This document shows positions 17,525-27,781 of a stretch of 64,000 nt of DNA, piece by piece. The stretch lies in the NCBI GenBank assembly GCA_047632435.1, contig JBLICU010000004.1, positions 21,527 through 85,526 of the forward strand, in the 5' to 3' direction. Within the stretch, counting starts at the first letter, position 1, and each line of letters opens with the position of its first letter. The notes beneath the pieces were generated by a model that was given only the letters and a program-made list of their open reading frames with translations, ran no database searches and was not told the DNA's origin. The translations under genes and the position numbers were made by a program. This DNA comes from JAMZMI01 sp047632435 (lineage in GTDB: Bacteria; Bacteroidota; Bacteroidia; Cytophagales; Cyclobacteriaceae).

Positions 17525-20458
17525 TTAAACTTCTATACTCTTATAATTCAATCGTTTCATATAAGTGACTTCCAGACTGATTGCGTCAAATTCCTCCATG
17601 ACTCGCCCTTCCATTAAATAGATGCCTCGTCCATTAAAAGGAAATTTTTTTATGGCAGGAGGGAAGTGTACCGTGTCTATAAACTCACCTTCTTCATCCA
17701 GAAAATTGCCAAAACACATTTCCTCTTTTTTTACTGTGCTGGTGCGCTTGGTGGTGATTAGGTAACCAATGGCTCGAATTTTTTTGTTGATGTGAGAGGG
17801 AAACTCCCTAGCCATCAGACACTGTGGAGGTTTTTCACTGAGTAAATCAAATGGCGGATGAAGCGGGAATCCAAGTAGCTCTATTTCATCATAGATGTCT
17901 TCTGTTCTGGAATGTTCGATCGTGGGGAGTTTGTAGTTCTTAATTGGCGTCTCAAATAATGAGGGCTTGTTCTCACTCCTCTTGGTGTTTCCAAGTGAGA
18001 AATGTGCCCGCCAAAGCAAGCTTTTTTTGTCCTTTTGAGTAAAGCGAAAAGCATCAATGCGTATGAGCAAACTAAGCTGATCCAGGGAAATACTTACTCT
18101 TCGGATGTAGTCATCCAGCGAAAGAAACGGTCCTTGTTGATCACGATCGAGGATGGTCTCCAGTATGGTGTTGTCTTCAAGTTCATTGATATTGCCTAAT
18201 CCGAGATAGATGGTCTTTCCCTTGATGGTGGTGTGTGATTGGCTCAAGTTGATACACGGAAGCTCTATTTGTGCACCATGCATGCGTGCTTCGTGTATGT
18301 AAAATTCACGGCTGTAAAAACCCCCTCCGTTGTTGAGTACGGCCACCATAAACTCCAGCGGATAATGAGACTTCAGGAACATGCTTTGGTAGCTCTCGAT
18401 GGCATAAGAAGCAGAGTGCCCTTTCGCGAATGCGTAACCAGCAAAGCTTTCAATCTGTCGCCATACGTCTTTGCTTAGTTCAGGGGCATAACCCTTTTTA
18501 TCGCAGTTTTTGAAAAACTTCTCTTTGACTGACTGAAACTCATCTCTGGATCGAAATTTTCCCGACATGCCACGGCGCAATACATCTGATTCTGCCAGCG
18601 AAAGTCCAGCAAAATAATGCGCCACCTTGATCACATCTTCCTGATAGACCATCACACCATAAGTGTCTGGCATGATGCTGAAAAGGGTGGGGTGGGCCTC
18701 TTTTCTCTTTTCAGGAATGCGATACCGTAAGATATACTCTCGCATCATGCCCGATCTGGCTACTCCCGGGCGTATGATGGAACTTGCGGCCACAAGCGTG
18801 AGATAGTTATCTGCTTTTAGTTTGGTGAGCAACATGCGCATGGCTGGAGATTCCACATAAAAGCAACCAATGGCTTTGGCTTCTCGCAGATTGATCCTCA
18901 CGAGAGGGTCTTCTTTGAATAGCTTGATGTCATGGATGTCAATATCCAATCTGTCTGGTTGATTTTCCTTGATGATCTGTATCGAGTCTTTGATTTTTCC
19001 CAGGCCTCTTTGTCCCAATATGTCGTATTTGAACAGGCCCACATCTTCAGCGATGACCATGTCGAAGTGTGTGATGGGAAAGCCCTTGGGAGGTAGTGAC
19101 GTTGCAGTGAAATAATGAATGGGTTTATCGGAGATGATAATACCACCGGCATGTACACTTAGGTGGCTCGGAAATCCGCCAAGCCTTTCTCCATAATTGA
19201 GAATCATCCGCGAATGATGGTCGAGGTTTTGTGTGCTGTTTTTTTGTAACTTCTCAATTTCGTATGGAGGTATTCCGAAGGCTTTCCCCACTTCTCTAAG
19301 CACCGCCCGATGCTGGAAAGTGCTGTGGGTAGCCAACAAAACAGTATTTTCATATCGCTCAAAAATGTATCTGGTCACATCGTTACGATCTTTGGAAGAA
19401 AAGTCAATATCAAAATCTGGAGGATTCTGCCTGAAAAGATTAATGAACCTTTCGAAATACAAATCCAACTCGATGGGATCCACATCTGTGATGCGAAGAA
19501 TGTACGCCACCACGCTATTGGCGCCACTGCCCCTTCCAATGTAATAGTAGTCTTTGCTTCGGGCATAAGAGACTATGTCCCAGCTGGTGAGAAAATAGGA
19601 GAGGAAGCCCATCTGCCTGATGATCTGAAGCTCCGTGATAATTCGTTTTTTAATATGAAAAGGCACCTGATTACCATAGCGATAAGCCAATCCGTCAATG
19701 CACAGTTGTCTCACTTTTTGATGGTCACCTTCTTCTGATCCTGTCCATGTTTTGAGGTTTTGAGGTTTGGCTTCCGGGCTGAACTTAAAATCTATCTCAC
19801 AGTTTTGGATGACGTATTTTAGGTTTTCAATGGCGACAGGTATATCTTCATAAGCGGTCAGGAGTTGTTTTTTGGTAAGGAAAATATCCTCTTTATGTGC
19901 GGTATCGGTATCAGATAGTTTACTCACCAATGTGTTGAGGTCAATCGCCCTGAGCACTTCATGTAGTTCGAAATCTTCTTTTTTAGGAAGCGTGTAAGCA
20001 GGGCAGGCGATGAGCTTTTCTTTGTTCAGCGATTTTGTGAACCGTGCTCGATTGACTTCATGTGGTTTTAGAATGATGTATTCATACGGTTTCAAATCCC
20101 GATTGGGAATATTACTGGTGGGATAGAGGATAAAACAATCCCTTATTTCATCAATAGATGGGGGAATAGGCGTATGGTTGTGCAGATGTTGTGACAGGAG
20201 CGTGTTGAGATGAAAGTAGCCTTCATTGTTTTGGGCAATGCCAATGAATTGCTGCGTGGAGCCATTTCTGAAATCAATACCGAGCAGAGGTCTGATGTTG
20301 TTTTTTTTCGCTACACGCACAAATTCCAGATTGCCAGCGGTGCTATTGATATCAGTGAGAACGAGGGTTTTGATATTGTTTCTTTTCGCCCATTCGATCA
20401 ACTCTTCTATGGGGAAAAGGCCGTATTTGAAACTGAAATAGGAATGGGTGTTGAGCAC
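17525..20458 (-). CDS. DnaE-type DNA polymerase III alpha subunit (short, probably error-prone)
   Basis: C-family DNA polymerase of 977 residues, about 180 shorter than replicative DnaE. The N-terminal PHP domain starts LNTHSYFSFKYGLFPIEELI. The palm shows PPDFDIDFSSKDR with the catalytic aspartates, and the finger and HhH regions are present (FAGYAFAKGHSASYA; ILGQRGLGKIKDS). An OB fold is near the C-terminus. The short form and its partnership with a Y-family polymerase gene and an S24 repressor suggest a DnaE2/ImuC-like translesion role. The start is GTG (20456-20458): the frame is closed by TAA 12 bp upstream and no ATG fits. Operator-like palindromes lie 17 bp upstream. Confidence 0.88.
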   Translation of the reverse strand: MLNTHSYFSFKYGLFPIEELIEWAKRNNIKTLVLTDINSTAGNLEFVRVAKKNNIRPLLGIDFRNGSTQQFIGIAQNNEGYFHLNTLLSQHLHNHTPIPPSIDEIRDCFILYPTSNIPNRDLKPYEYIILKPHEVNRARFTKSLNKEKLIACPAYTLPKKEDFELHEVLRAIDLNTLVSKLSDTDTAHKEDIFLTKKQLLTAYEDIPVAIENLKYVIQNCEIDFKFSPEAKPQNLKTWTGSEEGDHQKVRQLCIDGLAYRYGNQVPFHIKKRIITELQIIRQMGFLSYFLTSWDIVSYARSKDYYYIGRGSGANSVVAYILRITDVDPIELDLYFERFINLFRQNPPDFDIDFSSKDRNDVTRYIFERYENTVLLATHSTFQHRAVLREVGKAFGIPPYEIEKLQKNSTQNLDHHSRMILNYGERLGGFPSHLSVHAGGIIISDKPIHYFTATSLPPKGFPITHFDMVIAEDVGLFKYDILGQRGLGKIKDSIQIIKENQPDRLDIDIHDIKLFKEDPLVRINLREAKAIGCFYVESPAMRMLLTKLKADNYLTLVAASSIIRPGVARSGMMREYILRYRIPEKRKEAHPTLFSIMPDTYGVMVYQEDVIKVAHYFAGLSLAESDVLRRGMSGKFRSRDEFQSVKEKFFKNCDKKGYAPELSKDVWRQIESFAGYAFAKGHSASYAIESYQSMFLKSHYPLEFMVAVLNNGGGFYSREFYIHEARMHGAQIELPCINLSQSHTTIKGKTIYLGLGNINELEDNTILETILDRDQQGPFLSLDDYIRRVSISLDQLSLLIRIDAFRFTQKDKKSLLWRAHFSLGNTKRSENKPSLFETPIKNYKLPTIEHSRTEDIYDEIELLGFPLHPPFDLLSEKPPQCLMAREFPSHINKKIRAIGYLITTKRTSTVKKEEMCFGNFLDEEGEFIDTVHFPPAIKKFPFNGRGIYLMEGRVMEEFDAISLEVTYMKRLNYKSIEV

Positions 20459-20474
20459 CCTTAAAACTAATTAA

Positions 20475-20503
20475 TTTAGTAATTAACTAAAAATATTAGT
20501 AAA
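20475..20503. promoter_or_regulatory. Predicted operator upstream of the DnaE-type polymerase gene
   Basis: Two overlapping palindromes share half-sites: TTTAGT-AATTA-ACTAAA (20475-20491) and ACTAAAAATATTAGT (20486-20500, extended to TAAA at 20503). They sit 17-45 bp before the GTG start. The 14-mer CTAAAAATATTAGT recurs exactly upstream of the small gene/S24 repressor pair (42738-42751). Confidence 0.6.
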
Positions 20504-20545
20504 TAATTTATCTAAGGAAAAATTGAGAATGTAGAATTGAAAAGG

Positions 20546-21166
20546 TCACTCCCTAAAAACATCGGTAAGATTGATATTTAATCCGATCAGAACATTTGAT
20601 GTCAAGGAGTTTTCTCGCACAAACTTACCACGCGAGATGTATTTTCCTTCTTCATTCAAATCATATGCTTCGATCACATTTTCTCCGGGATAAACAATCC
20701 AATATTCATTCACACCGTGCTCCTGGTAGAGTTGGTATTTTTCTGTTAAGTCTTTGGAAGCAGTAGAAGGGGAGAGAATTTCAATTATTAAATCGGGCGC
20801 ACCTTTGCATCCGGCATCATCAAGTTTAGTTTCGTCACAAACCACACAAAGGTCCGGCTGTACTACGGTGTACGTTTGACTATTAGGTTCATTTGAATTT
20901 TTCGGGAATCGCACATCAAAAGGTGCCGAATAAACATTACAGCTTTTACCCTTGAGATACATACCAATTTCGACGTGAAGATTGGAACCAACCTCCTGAT
21001 GAGTCCTTCTTGGAGCTGGCGACATCTTAAACAGTTTCCCTTTGATGATTTCTACCCGTTCATCAAAAGTCCACTTGAGGTAGTCTGCATATGAATACAC
21101 ACCTTCAGGTTCGAGAAGCGTGATGTCATCTATTTTGGTTTCGTCAGTTTTGTAAGTAGCGGACAT
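20546..21166 (-). CDS. Uma2 family (DUF820) putative endonuclease, copy 1
   Basis: A 206-residue protein of the Uma2 family, which has a PD-(D/E)xK restriction-like fold. Visible core: YADYLKW, RVEIIKGKLFKMSPAPRR, VVQPDLCVVCDE, GAPDLIIEILSPSTASKDL and YWIVYPGENVIEAY. This gives the expected Glu ... PDL ... E-x-LSPS catalytic layout. The substrate is unknown for the family. It lies 87 bp upstream of the DnaE-type gene on the same strand. Copy 2 at 29323 has the same length and is about 70% identical by eye. An ACTAATTTAG word just before its ATG is a weak operator look-alike. Confidence 0.82.
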   Translation of the reverse strand: MSATYKTDETKIDDITLLEPEGVYSYADYLKWTFDERVEIIKGKLFKMSPAPRRTHQEVGSNLHVEIGMYLKGKSCNVYSAPFDVRFPKNSNEPNSQTYTVVQPDLCVVCDETKLDDAGCKGAPDLIIEILSPSTASKDLTEKYQLYQEHGVNEYWIVYPGENVIEAYDLNEEGKYISRGKFVRENSLTSNVLIGLNINLTDVFRE

Positions 21167-21238
21167 GTCACTAATTTAGAAATATTTCAACCGTAACCCA
21201 AACTGAATGAAAAATTATCATTCGGTATTCAGCCTGAT

Positions 21239-24200
21239 TCAATTATCGATTTTTACAATCCTGTGTACCGAATTACCTATTTTAAAAAGATAAATTCCTT
21301 TTGATAAATCAGAGATTTCGATTACTCCAGTTCCGTCTTGATCCAGATTTTGAGTTTTTATGAGTGCCCCGCCAATGGAATAGACAAGCACTTTTTGTTG
21401 ATCTCCTGTGGAATTTCTAATAAAGACTTGATTGGCCGTCGGGTTTGGATATATAGTGAAATCATCAACTGGATTTATTCCTAAAGGAGGCGCATCTTGC
21501 ATAGCCACAGCCAACCAATATTCACTAAAATGATTGTCTACATTCAGATCAGATAGTTGCCAACTGAAATTATTGGCTCCACTCATTTTAGGCCAGGTGT
21601 TTTCATCAAAAACAACATAATCAACAATAATTCCATGACTCTCACGAAGTTCAATGGCTTCACCATTGTTGGATAATTTACCTTCCTGCCAAGGATAAAC
21701 TGCTTTGCTTATTTCATCCCAAAAAGTAGAAGAAACATTATCTGAAAAGTAGAGTGTGTCGAAAGGCGGAATGATTACGCCATCAGGCAAAATACCGGTA
21801 ACACCTTTGCTAAGGTAATATCCCGAGACATTCTGGGCAGTAGTGGCTGGGTTTACAAGCATGATATACTCCGGCAGATTTAGCGACTCAAGGTTGGAGA
21901 AAATCTCTGCAATCATAATGGGAGGTGTCATATTCAAATCATGAAAGCCAGCACCGAGATCAGTCGGCACACCAGAATTTAAACCATTGCCTATACCTAG
22001 TGATTGTGACTTTAGTCGAAAATCAAAAATAGTAGGATTTTCGAACAAAGGATTTCCAAAAATATTTGAGCTGTTCGCAGACAAAGCGTCATTATCAGAA
22101 AGAGAATATTTAGCCGAAAATGTTGATTTTAAGTCTATAAGATAGGAGGCTTCCCCAGAATTAGATAAGATGCTATTGGTGATTTTTACATTACCACCAG
22201 CATCACCGATGTTTTTCTCAAAACATGAAACTGCATAATTATTACCATAAAAAGTGCATCTATCAATAGTTACCCGACATGAATCCTTCAATCCCATGCC
22301 CATATTGCAATTAAGGAAAAGACTATTTGTAACCTTAATGGTGGACCGCTGACCTACTGAAATGCCTTTATCAGCAATGTTGTAAACGACCAAACTGTCA
22401 ATGGTTATATTGGTGGCACCTTCACCAATATCAATGGCGTCACTATTGAATCCAAGCATGTTGTAAATGCGGCAATTTCTAACGGAACCATCGGTAACGT
22501 CATCCAAATCTATGGCATCTGTATCGGGCTGATTATTGCCATTAAAAGTACAGTTTCGGATGTTTGCCTGACCATATTTCACATTGATCAGATCGCCAGT
22601 AACTTTGGAATGAAGGGTGCTGTTTGTCAAATTAACGGATGCGTATCTGGCTGCAATCGGATTACTTTCCACATTGTCAATCGTCAGATGATTAAGCTCC
22701 AAATCCGCATTAAATGCAGAGAGAGCTGCAGGAAACATAGCCGTATTTGATCCGTGTGATGCATTTATTATGCTCACATAATTTAATGTTGATTTGGAAT
22801 CAGTATTTTGAAAGATCAATGCTCCCCATGCTTTGTTTCCGTTATCCAATCCTTTGAAAAGGATTTGAGAAGAAGGACTGCCTAATGCATTCATTTGGCC
22901 ATAGATGTAAATTGAGGTGTTTGCTGCCAATATTATTTCCACACCAGGGTTTATGGTGAGTATTGCCCCACTTTGAATTACCACATCTTCCGTTACATAA
23001 TAAGGCGAGCAATCTGTAGATAGTATGGTATTTGTTGCAATCTGATTAGGGACTATGCAATCATCGGTGGTTTCATAAACAGCAACCAGACCATAATCAT
23101 CACTTAATGTTTTCATTAGTGTAGCGGCATTGGAAATGTATGTCGTGCCGCCTAAAAGTGATATATCTAATTCCAGATCAAAGCTGATGTCACTACTGGA
23201 GCCATTGTTTTGATGAATCTCCACGGCGATGGTGTTAGCTTCGGCAACAAAACTCGAATTGTCTATTGAGAATGAATTGAAAGCTGATTCTGAGTCACCA
23301 CTGACAGCCGATAAGGCGTTTGTATCATAACCTATATTACCAGCTGGCATATTCGCTCGTGCCACTTCGGTTCCGTTTACATAAACCACAGCGCCATCAT
23401 CATATTGAAGTTTTAACGTGAACCCAATAGCATTCATTTGGTCGGTTGTTAAATTGAAATTATGCCTTAGGTAGGTGGTAATATATTTGGCACTACTGTT
23501 CGATCCATAATTAATCAGAGTAGTTTCATCACCATCGCCATAGCCTAGCTGTGCCTGCCCCGAATTCCATGAGCTGTCATCAAAATCCGAAGCAGACCAG
23601 GACGTTCCTTGATTCGATCCATCGTCCAAATAGTACCAATTGGAACCTTTTGGAATGATGGTGGATTTGCTCAATTCTTTCCAGCCCAAAAATTTAAAGC
23701 CAGCCTTAGGTTTTGCTTCCAATTGAATTTCAATATTTTTTATAAATGGGCTATTTAGCAAAGAGGTAGGTATCGGAAGTCCATTAAAAGTGATTTCCCC
23801 AGCCTTATCCATGTTGCTTATTAAAGTCAAATTAACAAGTCCGCCAAAACCATAATTCTGCAAATCATTGAGTAGATATGAAGGTCGCTGATTTGCAAAA
23901 TTTTTGAGTGCCTCTACTTGACTTTCCCAATATGAAACCGAAGGCATGGCATTGCCATAGGATGAAGTGGTGCCAAACCATCTTTCAATATGATTTGAAA
24001 TTTCAGGTTCGATGGCTGCTTTATGAAAATCGATTACGCTTTTGACGCGTTCTGGGTGAAAAGTGGTAATCATGTGGTTGGCCAATCGATCACCGAAGTA
24101 ATCCTGATAACCAGCATTTTTCATTAGCTGGCCAAATGGAAGCACTCCCTGTCCTTCAAAATAACCGATCATGTTTGCATCGGGGCTAAAAAATCCACGA

Positions 24201-25729
24201 TCTAAATCCATCAAGATCCATTTCCATTTACCTGAGTTATGAGGCTTCCAAGCCATTACATTGTGACCGATGGATGTGTTTCTAACGTATAGTTCTGTGA
24301 TGATATAATCTGTGAAGTTTTCAACGTCCATGACAGCCGCAACAGCATCATAATTTGCTTGAGTGGATAAATCCTTTGCCAAAAGGTTTTCGAAAAATTG
24401 ATATTCATCCAAAGTTCCTTCCTCGGCAAGGCTTTCATTTTCAATCATATCGAAGGTGCCTAACTCGAGTCCATGGTTTTTAGAGATAAAATCGCCATCT
24501 ATTTTCGAGCGAAAATTGTGAATGCCCATGTATGCGCCGTTGATATAAACCACACAAGGTCTTTCGCCCTGTATATCGACATCCATATTACCTTTCGTGA
24601 TACTCTGCCCTAGAATATCCCGGAACAAGGTATAACTCCAGTCACTTCCAGATGCTCTCAGCGCAAATGAGTCAAAGCTTCTGCGATCCTTATCGAAAAA
24701 TAATGGGTAATCCAGGTTCCCTGATCCATATCTTCCTCTGAAATAAATTCCCAACATTTTTTGAGGCAAGACCCAAGAGTTCAATCCATTTATTTTTGCT
24801 CCAGCTGGTTCATTGAATCCCGCCCGATCGCTTCCATTATTTTCGAAAAGTTCAATATTGATGGGTACTTCCCAATCTGGTTTAAAATTCTGTGCATAGA
24901 TTCCATTTTCTACTCCCCAGAAATTGTCCGGCTCACTCACTATTGAAACCACAGGCAATTTTCCCAATTCAAAATTTTCATTGATGAAATAAGTATGTGT
25001 AACAATTGGACCGGGTATCTCATTATTGATAAAAACGCTGGCTCGGAGAACAGTGGTGACAGGTATTACAATTGGATTCAAAAAAACAGGTGAATTCAAA
25101 TTCGGTTCTGAACCATCACTGGTGTATTTGATTATGCCTCCCATGTCTGTCGAAATGGTCACATTCTGGGTTTCGTTGAATATGCCGCCAATGGTACCAA
25201 ACCTTGGTTTGTGTTTCACAAAATCTGTGTATCCTGTAGATGCATTGGCTGTACCAGGCGTAGGTGTATCAAAATAAAGCCACTCCTGAAGAGAACTGCG
25301 ATTTCTTCCCATGGAGACATCCGATTTCTGGTAAGGATATATGAGCGCATCCACTTCATTGAGGTTCGCGTCAAAAAGTCCCAATTCTTCTCCTTCCAAA
25401 GCCAATTTGAAACTTGTATGAATCCCTATGTCAATATCGTCAGCCCAGAACAATAAATAACCACCAGCTGCAATCGTCAAATCATCAGCTATTTTCCATT
25501 TGTCGGGTTTGCCAAGATTATCAGTGAGGTAATATCCCTTCAGGTTTACAGCGGTAGCACCAGCATTATAAAGCTCAAACCAATCTGAATATTCTGCATA
25601 ATCAGGATCCGCATTGGTGGTAGCATTGGAAGCTAAAAACTCATTGATGTACAGTTGCCCATTTAACTTTGATAAAAGTAAGAGGCACAAAATCAATAAG
25701 GATGATTTGATTTTTTGGGATGCACTCAT
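21239..25729 (-). CDS. T9SS-secreted CotH kinase / lamin-tail domain protein
   Basis: From ATG 25727-25729 the protein has 1,496 residues. It opens with a signal peptide (IKSSLLILCLLLLSKLNGQ). Order of domains: a lamin-tail domain (LYINEFLASNA ...), a chitobiase-like beta segment (TSDGSEPNLNSP), a CotH-kinase region (FRGRYGSGNLDYPLFFDK; MDLDRGFFSPD), a beta-sandwich insert, a right-handed parallel beta-helix region (~900-1250), a second lamin-tail domain, and a type A sorting domain (FTIYPNPTANQVFIRN ...). It should be exported by T9SS to the surface or medium. CotH proteins in spores phosphorylate coat proteins; the role of bacterial surface relatives is unclear. The frame is open 28 codons further upstream, but that stretch lacks a signal peptide at its start. 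Confidence 0.85.
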   Translation of the reverse strand: MSASQKIKSSLLILCLLLLSKLNGQLYINEFLASNATTNADPDYAEYSDWFELYNAGATAVNLKGYYLTDNLGKPDKWKIADDLTIAAGGYLLFWADDIDIGIHTSFKLALEGEELGLFDANLNEVDALIYPYQKSDVSMGRNRSSLQEWLYFDTPTPGTANASTGYTDFVKHKPRFGTIGGIFNETQNVTISTDMGGIIKYTSDGSEPNLNSPVFLNPIVIPVTTVLRASVFINNEIPGPIVTHTYFINENFELGKLPVVSIVSEPDNFWGVENGIYAQNFKPDWEVPINIELFENNGSDRAGFNEPAGAKINGLNSWVLPQKMLGIYFRGRYGSGNLDYPLFFDKDRRSFDSFALRASGSDWSYTLFRDILGQSITKGNMDVDIQGERPCVVYINGAYMGIHNFRSKIDGDFISKNHGLELGTFDMIENESLAEEGTLDEYQFFENLLAKDLSTQANYDAVAAVMDVENFTDYIITELYVRNTSIGHNVMAWKPHNSGKWKWILMDLDRGFFSPDANMIGYFEGQGVLPFGQLMKNAGYQDYFGDRLANHMITTFHPERVKSVIDFHKAAIEPEISNHIERWFGTTSSYGNAMPSVSYWESQVEALKNFANQRPSYLLNDLQNYGFGGLVNLTLISNMDKAGEITFNGLPIPTSLLNSPFIKNIEIQLEAKPKAGFKFLGWKELSKSTIIPKGSNWYYLDDGSNQGTSWSASDFDDSSWNSGQAQLGYGDGDETTLINYGSNSSAKYITTYLRHNFNLTTDQMNAIGFTLKLQYDDGAVVYVNGTEVARANMPAGNIGYDTNALSAVSGDSESAFNSFSIDNSSFVAEANTIAVEIHQNNGSSSDISFDLELDISLLGGTTYISNAATLMKTLSDDYGLVAVYETTDDCIVPNQIATNTILSTDCSPYYVTEDVVIQSGAILTINPGVEIILAANTSIYIYGQMNALGSPSSQILFKGLDNGNKAWGALIFQNTDSKSTLNYVSIINASHGSNTAMFPAALSAFNADLELNHLTIDNVESNPIAARYASVNLTNSTLHSKVTGDLINVKYGQANIRNCTFNGNNQPDTDAIDLDDVTDGSVRNCRIYNMLGFNSDAIDIGEGATNITIDSLVVYNIADKGISVGQRSTIKVTNSLFLNCNMGMGLKDSCRVTIDRCTFYGNNYAVSCFEKNIGDAGGNVKITNSILSNSGEASYLIDLKSTFSAKYSLSDNDALSANSSNIFGNPLFENPTIFDFRLKSQSLGIGNGLNSGVPTDLGAGFHDLNMTPPIMIAEIFSNLESLNLPEYIMLVNPATTAQNVSGYYLSKGVTGILPDGVIIPPFDTLYFSDNVSSTFWDEISKAVYPWQEGKLSNNGEAIELRESHGIIVDYVVFDENTWPKMSGANNFSWQLSDLNVDNHFSEYWLAVAMQDAPPLGINPVDDFTIYPNPTANQVFIRNSTGDQQKVLVYSIGGALIKTQNLDQDGTGVIEISDLSKGIYLFKIGNSVHRIVKIDN

Positions 25730-26021
25730 TTGCTTGATAGAACCATAAATGGTAGGATAAAAGTTTTTAATTGACCTTAATAGAGCCAATTCTATCACCC
25801 CAAATCTACTCAATATTTCAGCTGAATTTCACATATTGAATGAACTATGAGTTCAATCATTTTTGGTTGAAAATAAGACAAAAGCGGAAAGACTGAAAGA
25901 TGAAATTCAAGTCAATGATTTTTTGTGACAAGGATCGTTGTGATTTGTGACAAAATCGGATGTGATATTACTCATTACCTAAGAAAAATATTTGGATCAG
26001 CTTTGAGGAAAAATTAGCAAA

Positions 26022-27758
26022 ATGGTTCAAACTGCACATCGTTTCCATGTACCCGTAATGGGAATCGGATACACCCTAGATACGCCCATCAAGATAGCCA
26101 GATATGGTATTTCCTCTGTGATATCCATCGTTCAGGACGATGTGATTGAAAAGGCGCGATCCTATTATTCCAGAATTAATCAGATTTCTTATATACCAAT
26201 TCCCAAAAAAGATAAAGAGCACAGGAGTAAAAGAATCATGGCTTATTTGAATCTGGTTAATGAATTGGTGAACCGAGATTTCGATTTGTTAAAGCAATCA
26301 CCAGCTGAGTTGGCAAAATACGCCCGACTTCTTCCAGGGAATGTTTCGGTCGAGGATTTACAAAACCAACCTGAAATACTTAAGAAAGGATCGATTGATG
26401 TGAATATCATGACGAAACTTGATCGACAGGCTTCCTCTGACGAAACCGTATTGACTGAGGCATGCGCAGCGCTGAAAGGATACGCCGAAAGTGAGCTCAA
26501 TTCATCATTGGTGCTATCTGCCGGACTGAACCCAAGATTGTTCGCTTTCATGCAGGAGTTTTCTGATTTCTACCCGGACGCCTTTGGCCAAATTAAAAAG
26601 AAGATCATTTTAAAAGTGAGCGATTTTCGTTCCGCTCTATTGCAAGGAAAAATGTTGGCCAAAAAAGGACTGTTCGTTTATGAATACAGGATCGAATCAG
26701 GCCTGAATTGCGGGGGACATACGTTCGCCACGGATGGCTTGCTGCTGGGGCCAATATTGGAGGAATTCAAAAAGCACCGACAATCCATGCTGGCAGAACA
26801 ACTCATGCTTTGTCAGGAAGATTGGGCTACAAGAGATGTACAATTGTCAGAACCACTTCAGCGAATTTCAGTTCAGGGTGGTTTGGGTACATCCAGAGAG
26901 CGAGAATTCATGGAGTCACATTATGGTATGGATGCAACCGGATGGGGCACTCCATTGCTATTGGTGCCGGAGGCAACTTCCATTGATGACGAAACTTTGA
27001 ATGAACTCATTAATGCAAAGGAAGGGGACATATATAATAGCGGGATTTCTCCTCTCGGAGTAAGATTTAGCACCATCAGAAACAATTCTGGGGAAAAGGT
27101 AAAGAGGGCCAGAATAGAGGCTGGAAAACCCGGTAGCCCATGTGTTAGAAAACACCTCGCTTTTGATAAAACATACAACAGTCTTGGGTTATGCACTGCT
27201 TCGGTTTCTTTTCAGAAAAAGAAAATCAAGGAACTGAATCAACAAAATCTATCCAAGGAAGCTCATAAGGAAGCTTTTGACCAAATCACTCAGAAAGAGT
27301 GCATTTGTGATGGTTTGGCTGTTTCGTTCCTAAAGAAGTTCAATCTGATGGGTAAGGACAACAACGAAGGCGTGTCCGTCTGTCCAGGGCCAAATCTGGC
27401 TTATTTTGATCGAAGTTATTCTCTAGAGGAAATGGTTGGTCACATTTATGGGAAAGTTCAGGTGCTTAACATGGATCGCCCACATGTTTTCATCAAGGAG
27501 CTCAGACTTTATATTGATTATTATGAAGAGATATGGAATGCCTTTGTTTCAGGTGACATGGAAAATCGCAAAGAAGAAAATCGTCTTCAAAAATTCAGGG
27601 ACAATCTATTTTTGGGTATTGACTACTATCAAAACCTAGTGCCAACTATGCTATTTGACAATGAAATAGAAAAGGACAAATTTCTAAATGTTTTAATGTC
27701 ACTCCGCAATAAGCTTCAAATGATAGATGATCCAGCTTTGGTAAACCTGATTCTTTAG
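26022..27758 (+). CDS. Conserved protein of unknown function with a TIM-barrel/FMN-like N-terminus and Cys cluster
   Basis: A 578-residue cytoplasmic protein. The N-terminus (VPVMGIGYTLDTPIKIARYG) and later glycine motifs (SGLNCGGHTFATDG; SVQGGLGTSRERE; ATGWGTPLLLVPEA) recall FMN-binding TIM-barrel oxidoreductases such as nitronate monooxygenase. I do not recognise the exact family. The C-terminal half holds Cys374, Cys391, Cys427, Cys429 and Cys454, which could bind a metal or Fe-S cluster. It has its own upstream region of over 200 bp, and the next gene is convergent. Treat any oxidoreductase role as inference. Confidence 0.6.
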   Translation: MVQTAHRFHVPVMGIGYTLDTPIKIARYGISSVISIVQDDVIEKARSYYSRINQISYIPIPKKDKEHRSKRIMAYLNLVNELVNRDFDLLKQSPAELAKYARLLPGNVSVEDLQNQPEILKKGSIDVNIMTKLDRQASSDETVLTEACAALKGYAESELNSSLVLSAGLNPRLFAFMQEFSDFYPDAFGQIKKKIILKVSDFRSALLQGKMLAKKGLFVYEYRIESGLNCGGHTFATDGLLLGPILEEFKKHRQSMLAEQLMLCQEDWATRDVQLSEPLQRISVQGGLGTSREREFMESHYGMDATGWGTPLLLVPEATSIDDETLNELINAKEGDIYNSGISPLGVRFSTIRNNSGEKVKRARIEAGKPGSPCVRKHLAFDKTYNSLGLCTASVSFQKKKIKELNQQNLSKEAHKEAFDQITQKECICDGLAVSFLKKFNLMGKDNNEGVSVCPGPNLAYFDRSYSLEEMVGHIYGKVQVLNMDRPHVFIKELRLYIDYYEEIWNAFVSGDMENRKEENRLQKFRDNLFLGIDYYQNLVPTMLFDNEIEKDKFLNVLMSLRNKLQMIDDPALVNLIL

Positions 27759-27781
27759 CCGATTGTTGGGTGAGCTGTGGG

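Noticed and set aside
21170..21179. ACTAATTTAG upstream of Uma2 copy 1 as a fourth operator
   Set aside because: The spacer between halves is one base rather than three to five, and single half-site pairs are common in AT-rich DNA; kept only as a weak candidate.
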